DNA of 7,676 bases from JBFKMV01 sp041629655 (GTDB taxonomy: Bacteria > Acidobacteriota > Polarisedimenticolia > Polarisedimenticolales > Polarisedimenticolaceae). Position 1 is the stretch's first letter; each line of letters opens with the position of its first letter. This document shows, piece by piece, positions 1 to 6,693 of this stretch. The notes beneath the pieces were generated by a model that was given only the letters and a program-made list of their open reading frames with translations, was not told the origin of the DNA and did no database searches. Made by a program: the position numbers and the translations under genes. Location: NCBI GenBank assembly GCA_041629655.1, contig JBFKMV010000213.1, forward strand, positions 1 to 7,676, given 5' to 3'.

Positions 1-1226
1 AACAGCTCGGTCAGGAACTCCGAGACACGCCCCTTCGCCTCGGCCTCGCGGTTGGCGCGGTCCCGCTCGCTGGCGATGCGGCCGGCCTGGATCGTCATCG
101 CCGCGGCGAGCACCGCCAGCATCAGGACCACGGCGCCCGAAACGACCACGCCGAGCGTGTGGCGGCGGACGAACTTGCGGACGCGGTAGACGGTGCTGGG
201 CGGGGTCGCCAACACCGGCTCGTGCCGGAGATGCCGCCGGATGTCCGCGGCCAGCTCCTGCGCCGAGCCGTAGCGGCGGGCGCGGTCCTTTTCCAGCGCC
301 TTCATCGTGATCCAGTCGAGATCGCCCCGCAGCCGGACGACCAGCCTCGACGGATCGGTACGGCGGTTGCCGGCCGGCTCGCGCGAGGCCTCCCCCAGCG
401 TGCTGATGCGGGAGCTGGGACGCGGCGGGTCGTCCTCACGGATCTTCTTGCGGATCTCCTCGTGACTTGCGCTGCGCAGCTCCTGCGGGTCGAACGGCAG
501 CGTTCCGGTGAGTAGCTGGTACAGCACCACACCCAGCGAGTAGACGTCGGCGCGCGTGTCGACGTCCCGCCCCTCGGCCTGCTCCGGACTGACGTAGGCC
601 GGCGTGCCGACCATCAGCCCCAGATCGGTGAACATCGTCCGCTCGGTCAGCCGCTGGCCCAGCGCCTTGGCGATGCCGAAATCGATGACCTTCGGAGCCG
701 GCTTGCCGTCCTGGGTTGCGACGAGGATGTTGGTCGGCTTGAGGTCGCGGTGGATGATCGCTTTCTGGTGCGCGTGCTGCACCGCGTCGCAGACCTCGAT
801 GAACAGCTCGAGACGTTGGCGTGTCGTGAGCTGGCGCTCGTCGCAATGCTCGGTGATCGGAATGCCGTCGGCGTATTCCATCACCAGGTACGGGCGGCCG
901 CGCGGGGTCTCGCCGGCGTCGAACACTTTCGCGATCGCCGGGTGCTCCATCAGCGCCAGCGCCTGCCGCTCGGCCTCGAAGCGCGCGATGAACAGGCGCG
1001 TGTCGAGCCCGCGCTTGATCACCTTGAGCGCGACCCGGCGACGCACCGGTTCCCGCTGCTCGGCGAGCCACACCTCGCCCATACCGCCCTCGCCGATCTT
1101 TCGCAGCAGGTGGTACTTGTCGATGACTCGCGACACTTCGCCGGTGGAACTCGCCGCGGAGCGGGTAGTCTCGGCGTCAGCCTCGGTGGGCGTGTTGGTA
1201 CGCCCGCTGGGATCGTGCGGTTCCAC
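1..1226 (-). CDS. Ser/Thr protein kinase, PknB-type, membrane-anchored (3' end beyond window)
   Basis: This is a bacterial Hanks-type Ser/Thr kinase with 408 codons visible; its C-terminus lies left of base 1. From the GTG start the catalytic landmarks are in order: glycine loop GEGGMGEV (45-52), VALK lysine K68, alpha-C glutamate E86, catalytic loop HRDLKPTN (159-166, D161 and N166), DFG (182-184) and SPEQ (213-216) in the APE position. No key residue is missing, so an active kinase is expected. A hydrophobic segment at about 358-378 follows the cytoplasmic kinase domain. The next stretch, ending in RVSEFLTEL, is typical of kinases that continue into a TPR region outside the membrane; that part is not visible. 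The frame is open upstream with no ATG. GTG at 1226-1224 was chosen because GAAGG (1237-1233) lies 6 nt before it and it leaves a normal polar leader; a GTG at 1136 is a weaker alternative. It lies 82 nt downstream of the dehydrogenase on the same strand. The substrate cannot be told. Confidence 0.93.
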   Translation of the reverse strand, partial: MEPHDPSGRTNTPTEADAETTRSAASSTGEVSRVIDKYHLLRKIGEGGMGEVWLAEQREPVRRRVALKVIKRGLDTRLFIARFEAERQALALMEHPAIAKVFDAGETPRGRPYLVMEYADGIPITEHCDERQLTTRQRLELFIEVCDAVQHAHQKAIIHRDLKPTNILVATQDGKPAPKVIDFGIAKALGQRLTERTMFTDLGLMVGTPAYVSPEQAEGRDVDTRADVYSLGVVLYQLLTGTLPFDPQELRSASHEEIRKKIREDDPPRPSSRISTLGEASREPAGNRRTDPSRLVVRLRGDLDWITMKALEKDRARRYGSAQELAADIRRHLRHEPVLATPPSTVYRVRKFVRRHTLGVVVSGAVVLMLAVLAAAMTIQAGRIASERDRANREAEAKGRVSEFLTEL

Positions 1227-1261
1227 GGGGGGCCTTCGACGGAAGGGTGGTTCAGCGGAGT

Positions 1262-1274
1262 ATAACCCGGTTAT
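1262..1274. promoter_or_regulatory. Perfect 13-bp inverted repeat upstream of the kinase gene (possible operator)
   Basis: ATAACC-C-GGTTAT is a perfect 6+1+6 inverted repeat and AT-rich against very GC-rich surroundings. It lies about 36 nt upstream of the kinase GTG. On the minus strand TATACT (1264-1259) overlaps it and matches a -10 box at five of six positions, but no convincing -35 box stands at the right distance. It could be a dimeric regulator site over the kinase promoter. That role is inferred from symmetry and position only. Confidence 0.35.
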
Positions 1275-1289
1275 CCGCCGCCGCGGCGC

Positions 1290-1321
1290 AAAAACCCGGG
1301 CAATCCGCTCAGGAGCGGCCC
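1290..1321 (-). terminator. Possible weak intrinsic terminator at the end of the dehydrogenase gene
   Basis: Read on the minus strand, GGGC-CGCT-CCTG-AGCG-GATT-GCCC can fold into a hairpin: two stacked 4-bp stems, a four-base loop and a four-base bulge on the 3' side. GGG and then TTTTT (1294-1290) follow it. The dehydrogenase stop codon lies inside the hairpin. The bulge and short T-run make it a poor terminator. If it works, the kinase would need its own promoter, which fits the inverted repeat just beyond. Confidence 0.3.
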
Positions 1322-2118
1322 TTCCATCCCTGCATGCTGGTCGTCATCCCGAGCAACCTGGCCAGCGCGTCGACGACGCCGCGCGGCAGCAGACCGCTCA
1401 CCGTCAGCAGCACCCGCACGCTGAACGGCGCCAGCACCATCACCCGGTCGCGCTTGACCGCCGCGACGACGAGGCCGGCCAGGCGGTCCGGCTGCAGGAA
1501 CCGGGTCGCCTTCGGTGGCCGTGCGCCGCGGAACAGCTCGGTGGTGACGTAGCTCGGGCAGACCGTGGTCACCCGGACGTGCCGGTGCCCGAGCTGCGCC
1601 AGCTCGAGCCGGATCGACTCCGAGAAACCGATCACGGCCCACTTGCTCGACGCGTAGGTCGAGCCGTAGGGCAGCCCCACGAAGCCGGAAGCGCTGGCGA
1701 TGTTGACCAGGTGTCCCTCGGGCCGGGAGAGCAGGTCGGGCAGGAACACGTGGGTCATCGCGACCAGCCCGACCGTGTTGACCGCGTAGGTCGTCTCGTG
1801 CCGCGCCAGCGGGACCTCGAGAAACGCGCCGCCGTGGACCACGCCCGCGTTGTTGACCAGCACGTCGATCGGGCCACCCGCGGTTTGCACCGACTCGTGC
1901 AGCCGGCGCAGGCCGGCGTGGTCGGTCACGTCCGCGTGGTGCGCCGAGGCGGTCACCCCGCCGGAGCGAAGCTCCGCCAGGGCCTCGCCGAGCGCCGGCT
2001 CGTTCGTGTCGACGAGCAGGATCGCGGCTCCCTCGCGCGCGAAGGCCGAAGCCAGCGCGCGGCCGATGCCGCGTGCACCGCCCGTGATCAGGACCCGCTT
2101 ACCCCGCAACTCCCGCAT
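1309..2118 (-). CDS. Classical short-chain dehydrogenase/reductase (SDR family)
   Basis: A 269-residue NAD(P)-dependent oxidoreductase of the classical SDR fold, of normal length. Visible motifs are the cofactor glycine motif TGGARGIG (12-19), D37 at the end of the second beta strand (favours NAD over NADP by the usual rule), D63-V64, NNAG (89-92), N114, and catalytic S142, Y155 and K159 in YASSK. After the Rossmann core the C-terminus is hydrophobic and basic (about 226-269, ending near a W-K-G-R motif), as in SDRs acting on lipophilic alcohols or ketones such as the retinol/17-beta-hydroxysteroid dehydrogenase-like group. The substrate is not determinable. The ATG at 2118 was chosen because it directly precedes the first beta strand; an upstream in-frame extension to 2346 is low-complexity Arg/Pro/Gly sequence that runs antisense into the next gene. 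Only a weak GGGA precedes the ATG. It is divergent from the SGNH-TPR gene. Confidence 0.93.
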   Translation of the reverse strand: MRELRGKRVLITGGARGIGRALASAFAREGAAILLVDTNEPALGEALAELRSGGVTASAHHADVTDHAGLRRLHESVQTAGGPIDVLVNNAGVVHGGAFLEVPLARHETTYAVNTVGLVAMTHVFLPDLLSRPEGHLVNIASASGFVGLPYGSTYASSKWAVIGFSESIRLELAQLGHRHVRVTTVCPSYVTTELFRGARPPKATRFLQPDRLAGLVVAAVKRDRVMVLAPFSVRVLLTVSGLLPRGVVDALARLLGMTTSMQGWKGRS

Positions 2119-2284
2119 CGGTCCCACGATAACCCACGGGCGGGGTCGCCACAGTGCCGACCGGCCACCCTTCCCAACCGTCGTGGTCCCCGTTCGACGG
2201 CGGCCCCGCGGGCGGGCACGTCGGCACGAAACGTTGTATACATGGGGCCCCACGGGCCGGATCCAACGCGGGAACCCCGAGAAC
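2119..2284. promoter_or_regulatory. Divergent intergenic region between the SDR and SGNH-TPR genes
   Basis: These 166 nt separate two divergent start codons and should hold both promoters. The clearest structure is the 8-bp palindrome TGTATACA (2235-2242), an AT-rich island in GC-rich DNA. One base later comes a second perfect palindrome, GGGGCCCC (2244-2251). TATACA (2237-2242) could be a -10 box for the plus-strand gene, whose ATG is 42 nt further on, but no good -35 sequence stands 16-18 nt upstream. GAGA just before the ATG at 2285 is a modest ribosome binding site. Confidence 0.4.
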
Positions 2285-4366
2285 ATGGGCGACGACAAGC
2301 ACGCAAACGACGCCGGGCACCCCGGGCGCAAGGGCTGGGCGGCCAACGTCGGCCTCGTGCTGGGCTCGATCCTGGTCGTGCTGTTGCTCGGCGAGGCCGC
2401 GGTGCGCGTGCTCGGCTACGCGCCGGAGGTCAAGCTGATCGGCGTCGGCGACGAGGACTCGGCCTACCGGCGCTCCGACAACCCGCTGCTGGGCTTCGAG
2501 CTCAAGCCGAACTACCGCAACCCCGACGCCGATTTCAGCCGCACCTACCCGGCGATCAACTCCCACGGGCAACGCGACGTCGAGCGCGCGATCGAAAAGC
2601 CGGCCGGGGTGCGGCGCGTGATCCTGCTCGGCGACTCGGTCGTCGAGGGCCACGACGTCCGCGACCTCGACGGCACGATCTCGCGCCGGCTGGAGGCGCT
2701 GTACCCGGACGGGAAGACGGAAGTGCTCAACTTCGGCGTCAGCGGCTACTGCACGCTGGCCGAGGTGGAGCTGCTGCGGGTCAAGGGGCTGCGCTTCGAC
2801 CCCGACGTGGTGGTGTTGCTGTTCGTCGGCAACGACTTCGACAACTTCAACCGGGAGGCCTTCGATCTCGAGGCGGCCGGCCGGCGGCCGGGGTGGGCCA
2901 CCGGCCTGTTCTCGCTGTCGCACCTGTTCCGGGTGGTCAGCCTGCGTTTCGACCTGTTCGGGTTCGGCGCGCAGCTCGACCCGGTGGGCTGGAACGCCCG
3001 CTCGATCGGCGACAACAACGTGGTGCAGGGGCTCGAGCTGCTGGAGGGGTTGGCCGAGCAGCACGGTTTCAAGCCGGTGATCGCGGTCTGGCCGGCGTTC
3101 GACGACGAGAAGGTGTTCGACCTGCACCCGATGCCGGGCGGCCGGGACGACCTGGTGATCGAGCAGCTGGCGGCGCGACACGGGTTCCCCGTGGTCCGGC
3201 TGTCGCGATATTTCCGGAGCGTGCTCGCGGGAGGGGGCGACGACGCCAACCCGCGGATCGCGTTCACGGTCGGGGACGGCCTGCATCCTTCGGCGCGCGG
3301 GTGCGCGGTGGCGGCGCGTGCGCTGCGCGACGTGCTGGACAGGCTCGAGGCGGGAGCGCTGCCCGCGGCGCCGCCCCGACCCGCCGGCGAGCAGGATCTG
3401 CGCGCCGCGATCGAGGCCTCGCGCTCGCTGGGAAGCGCCACCCCGGGATACGCCGCCGTTCACAACAACACCGCGCTGGCGCTGGCGGCCGAGGGCAAGC
3501 TCGAGGAGGCGGCCGGATACTTCCGCAAGGCGCTGGAGCAGGACCCCGGCCTCTCGGCGGCCCGCAACAACCTGGCCCGGACGCTGCTGGCGCTGGGGCG
3601 GCGTGACGAGGCGATCGACCAGTACCGGGCGGCGATGGACCAGGACCCATGGTCGGCCGAGGTGCCGTACAACCTGGGGCTGGCGCTGCGCAACGGCGGT
3701 GACGCCGAGGGCGCACTGGCGGCGTTCCACCGCGCGGTGGACGTGCGCCCCGACTACGTGGACGCCCAGCTCGCGCTGGCCAACCTGCTCGCCGACCGCC
3801 GCGAGATGGAGCACGCGATCGAGCACTACGAGAAGGTGCTGGCGGTCGACACCGGCCGCGCTCCGGTTCACGCCAACCTCGGCATGGCCTTCGCGGCGGC
3901 AGGAAAGCTCGACCGCGCGATCGAGCACCTGCGCGAGGCGATCCGGCTGGACCCGGAGCACGCGCGGGCGCACCACAACCTGGGCAATGCGCTGGTCTCG
4001 ACCGGCGACGTCCGGGGCGGGCTCGAGCATTACCGCGAGGCCGCCCGTCTGGAGCCCGAATGGACGCCGCCGCTGCGCTCGATGACGATGCTGCTGGCGA
4101 CCCGGCGCGAGGTCAGCGACCCCGCCGAGGCGGTGCGGGTGGGCGAACGGGCCGCGGAGCTTTCGGGCCGGCGCGACCCGTTGATCCTGGACACGCTGGC
4201 GCTGGCGTACCTCGCGGCGCGGCGGCCCGCCGACGCGATCGCCGCCGAGCGCGAAGCCCTGGCGTTGGCGAGGAGCGGCGGTGCCGAGACCCTGGCCGCG
4301 TCGATCGCGAAGCGTCTGGCCGAGCTCGAGAAGCGGGCCGCAGCGGGCGCGCGTCAGTCCCCCTGA
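2285..4366 (+). CDS. Membrane-anchored SGNH/GDSL hydrolase fused to a C-terminal TPR array
   Basis: A 693-residue two-part protein. A short polar N-terminus with basic residues precedes a hydrophobic helix (about 18-44), a likely signal anchor that places the rest outside the cytoplasmic membrane. Residues about 110-355 form an SGNH hydrolase: block I LLGDS (114-118, nucleophile S118), block II glycine in NFGVSG (149-154), block III GND (182-184, N183) and block V DGLHPS (331-336, D331 and H334). All four family catalytic positions are present, so an esterase or acyl-transfer role is expected; the substrate is unknown. After a Pro/Ala-rich linker (357-370), about six TPR-like repeats run from about 388 to 595, with the typical NLG.AL...G....A...Y..A....P spacing, then more degenerate helices to the end. 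The TPRs probably bind a partner protein. The ATG at 2285 puts the anchor at the N-terminus; the frame upstream is antisense to the SDR. The 3' end overlaps the convergent CRTAC1 gene by 13 nt. Confidence 0.9.
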   Translation: MGDDKHANDAGHPGRKGWAANVGLVLGSILVVLLLGEAAVRVLGYAPEVKLIGVGDEDSAYRRSDNPLLGFELKPNYRNPDADFSRTYPAINSHGQRDVERAIEKPAGVRRVILLGDSVVEGHDVRDLDGTISRRLEALYPDGKTEVLNFGVSGYCTLAEVELLRVKGLRFDPDVVVLLFVGNDFDNFNREAFDLEAAGRRPGWATGLFSLSHLFRVVSLRFDLFGFGAQLDPVGWNARSIGDNNVVQGLELLEGLAEQHGFKPVIAVWPAFDDEKVFDLHPMPGGRDDLVIEQLAARHGFPVVRLSRYFRSVLAGGGDDANPRIAFTVGDGLHPSARGCAVAARALRDVLDRLEAGALPAAPPRPAGEQDLRAAIEASRSLGSATPGYAAVHNNTALALAAEGKLEEAAGYFRKALEQDPGLSAARNNLARTLLALGRRDEAIDQYRAAMDQDPWSAEVPYNLGLALRNGGDAEGALAAFHRAVDVRPDYVDAQLALANLLADRREMEHAIEHYEKVLAVDTGRAPVHANLGMAFAAAGKLDRAIEHLREAIRLDPEHARAHHNLGNALVSTGDVRGGLEHYREAARLEPEWTPPLRSMTMLLATRREVSDPAEAVRVGERAAELSGRRDPLILDTLALAYLAARRPADAIAAEREALALARSGGAETLAASIAKRLAELEKRAAAGARQSP

Positions 4367-6615
4367 GTCGCGGCCTGCTCGAAGCTGCGCTGTCCCTCGC
4401 GGATCGTGATCCGGCGATCCAGCGGCAGCTCGCCGAACCGCGAGCGTGTCCCCGAGCCGGGCCACGCGACCTCCAACGCAACGATCCGCCGCGCGTCCCC
4501 CAGCCCGACTTCCAGCGCCAGGCTGGAGGAGCCGAAGCTGCCGCCGGTGCCGACGACGCGGTGGATCTCGCGTCGCTTGCCGTCGCCGGATTCGACGACC
4601 AGCTTGACGCGCGCGCCGATCGCGGCCCGGTTGGCGCGCGTGCCCACGAGCCGCAGCGTGACGAAGCGGTTGCCGTGACCCGGGTTCTCGAACAGCGCGT
4701 TCTGGTAGACGTCCCCGCTGTAGGCGCCGCCCAGCGTGACGTAGAGGTCCTGGTCGCCGTCGCCGTCCACGTCGCCGAAGGCCACGCCGTGCCCCTTCTG
4801 GATGTTGCCGAAGCCGCCGGCGGCGGTGACGTCCTGAAAGCGCCGGCCCTCGTCGTTGCGTAACATCACGTTCGGAACCAGCGTGCTCATGTTCGGCTCG
4901 CCGGTGCCGAAGTAGACGTCGAGCCAGCCGTCGTTGTCCAGATCGCCGAAGTTGGCCCCCATCGCCAGCAGCACCCGCGCGATTCCCGCCGCTTCGCTGA
5001 CGTCCTCGAACCGCCCCCCGCCCCGGTTGCGGTACAGCCGGCAGCGGTCGCCGTCCGTGGGCTGCCCCAGGATGTCCCGGACCACCACGTCCAGCGCATC
5101 GCCGCCGAAGTCGGCGAAGCTGCCCACCAACAGGTCCAGCCGCCCGTCGTTGTCGTAGTCGAAGAACCAGGCCGGGAAGCTCTTGAGCGGCTCTTGCACG
5201 CCCGCCTGCTGCGTCACGTCACGAAACGACCAGCGGAACGACCCGTCCGCGGCCGGCGACGAACCCGGCCCTTCGTTGCGGAACAGCACGTTCGGCTGGT
5301 TGAAGCGGGACAGGAACAGGTCCGGGCGCCCGTCATCGTCGACGTCGCCCCACACCGCCGCCTTGACGAAGCCGACGTGGGCGAGCCCGACGTCGGCCGC
5401 CACGTCGGTGAAGCTGCCGTCGCCGTTGTTGCGGTACAGCTCGCAGGGATGACGCTCGCCGGTCGACTCGTTGCCGATGAACAGGTCCAGCCACCCGTCC
5501 CCGTCGAAGTCGGCCCAGCCGGCGGTCTGGGTGGGGTGGAAGCTCAGCACGCCCGCCGCCTCGGTGACGTCCTCGAACCGGCCGTCGCCGAGATTCCGCA
5601 GCAGCGAGTTGGGCTGCTTGCCCTCGGGCCCCAGCCACGCGCCGCGCAGCACCAGCACGTCGGCATGGCCGTCGTTGTCGTAGTCGGCGTGGATCAGGTT
5701 CAGCCCGCCGAGCAGGCCGTCGAGCCAGGCCTCGGAGGTGCGCTCGGTGAACGTGCCGTCACGGTTGTTCGCGAAGTACCGCAGCTGGTCTTCCGGCCCC
5801 CAGGACGACGCCATCACGTCCAGGTCGCCGTCGCCGTCGAGGTCCTCCAGCACCGCGCCGCCCGACAACGCGACCACCGCCACCCCGGCCGCCGGCGCCA
5901 CGTCGCGGAACCGGGGGAACGGCCGGTCCGACTCGAACACGCGCGGCGGGACCCGCCAGGGTTCCGGCACGCGGTCGGGGTACTCGCCCAGCGTCATGTA
6001 GGCCAGGTTCAGCAGCCAGCGCGCGCGAACGTCGCCGGGATCGCGCTCGAGCAGCGTGGTGTACAGCTCGATCGCGCCGCGCGAGCCCCGGGGCAGCCCA
6101 TGGAAACCGGCCTCGCGGATCGGCAGCAGACACGAGTCGCTGGTGTGGCTGCGGATGCAGTTCTCCTGCTCGCCGAGCCGCAGCCAGGCGATCGCCTTGT
6201 AGGTCTCGAGAACGTCGCGGTCGCGAGCGCCGAGCCCGCCGCGCCGGGTCAGCTCGGCCTCGATGGCGTCGAACTCGCGGATCGCCTCCTCGTAGCGCGC
6301 CGCCAGCAGGAGCTGCACGGCCAGCTCGCTGCGCAGCTGGAGCCCGGCGGGCGCGGGGCCTTGCTCGATGCGGGCGCGCAGCATCGCCGCATGGACGTCG
6401 TTGCGGTAGCGCAGCGTGAACGGGTTGATCCGCTCGGCGACCTCGCGCAGCCGCGCGGCCATGCGCAGGTTGGAGGGCGGGGGGGCGTTTCGGGACCCCT
6501 CGGCGACTTCGGCCCGCTCACGCCCGCCCGGCGCGGGCGGCGGCTCGCCCTCACCGCACCCCGCGGCGCCCAGCCCGACACCGGCGGCGAGCGCCGCCGC
6601 GGTGAGCCTCGTCAT
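4354..6615 (-). CDS. CRTAC1-family FG-GAP/ASPIC-UnbV repeat lipoprotein
   Basis: A 753-residue exported protein. A short hydrophobic leader ends at LGAAGC (C20), a probable though not ideal lipobox, followed by a Pro/Gly/Glu-rich spacer. Residues about 50-225 are helical with TPR-like character and hold a Cys pair (C153, C162) and the WLLNLAYMTLGEYPD stretch (200-214), both familiar from CRTAC1-type proteins. Seven calcium-binding FG-GAP/VCBS loops of the D-x-D-x-D-G-x-x-D type follow, beginning at residues 258, 311, 369, 424, 486, 558 and 615, which predicts a seven-bladed beta-propeller. The C-terminal part (about 660-740, with AAIGARVKL and a GS-rich stretch) is an ASPIC/UnbV domain. Such proteins are thought to be surface or periplasmic binding or adhesion scaffolds; no enzymatic activity is evident. 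The ATG at 6615 gives the lipoprotein signal; a GTG three bases upstream is an alternative. It is divergent from the peroxiredoxin (78 nt) and convergent with the SGNH-TPR gene. Confidence 0.93.
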   Translation of the reverse strand: MTRLTAAALAAGVGLGAAGCGEGEPPPAPGGRERAEVAEGSRNAPPPSNLRMAARLREVAERINPFTLRYRNDVHAAMLRARIEQGPAPAGLQLRSELAVQLLLAARYEEAIREFDAIEAELTRRGGLGARDRDVLETYKAIAWLRLGEQENCIRSHTSDSCLLPIREAGFHGLPRGSRGAIELYTTLLERDPGDVRARWLLNLAYMTLGEYPDRVPEPWRVPPRVFESDRPFPRFRDVAPAAGVAVVALSGGAVLEDLDGDGDLDVMASSWGPEDQLRYFANNRDGTFTERTSEAWLDGLLGGLNLIHADYDNDGHADVLVLRGAWLGPEGKQPNSLLRNLGDGRFEDVTEAAGVLSFHPTQTAGWADFDGDGWLDLFIGNESTGERHPCELYRNNGDGSFTDVAADVGLAHVGFVKAAVWGDVDDDGRPDLFLSRFNQPNVLFRNEGPGSSPAADGSFRWSFRDVTQQAGVQEPLKSFPAWFFDYDNDGRLDLLVGSFADFGGDALDVVVRDILGQPTDGDRCRLYRNRGGGRFEDVSEAAGIARVLLAMGANFGDLDNDGWLDVYFGTGEPNMSTLVPNVMLRNDEGRRFQDVTAAGGFGNIQKGHGVAFGDVDGDGDQDLYVTLGGAYSGDVYQNALFENPGHGNRFVTLRLVGTRANRAAIGARVKLVVESGDGKRREIHRVVGTGGSFGSSSLALEVGLGDARRIVALEVAWPGSGTRSRFGELPLDRRITIREGQRSFEQAATQGD

Positions 6616-6662
6616 CACACCGCCAAAACTACCATTTCTCGGCGCGACGGGGTCACGGGGGC

Positions 6663-6688
6663 TAGAATCCCTCCCCCTGCCGCGGAGG
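6663..6688 (+). promoter_or_regulatory. Candidate -10 box and Shine-Dalgarno site for the peroxiredoxin gene
   Basis: TAGAAT (6663-6668) matches a sigma-70-type -10 box at five of six positions and lies 25 nt before the ATG, so the leader would be short. No recognisable -35 element lies 16-18 nt upstream. GGAGG (6684-6688) is a strong ribosome binding site 5 nt before the ATG at 6694 and fixes that start. The strong site argues that the 5' part of the broken frame is a real, translated gene. Confidence 0.5.
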
Positions 6689-6693
6689 AAATC

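Noticed and set aside
2119..2346. N-terminal extension of the SDR to 2346
   Set aside because: The extra 76 residues are low-complexity and overlap the divergent SGNH-TPR start. The SDR fold starts directly after the ATG at 2118.
604..3606. A 1000-codon open frame on the plus strand crossing the kinase and SDR genes and part of the SGNH-TPR gene
   Set aside because: It is antisense or out of frame to three clearly recognisable genes and its translation is Arg/Pro/Ala-rich with no motif. Long shadow frames are expected at this GC content.
2099..4465. A 788-codon open frame on the minus strand opposite the SGNH-TPR gene
   Set aside because: It mirrors the codon structure of the real gene, and its translation is low-complexity Arg/Gln/Val-rich without any recognisable domain.
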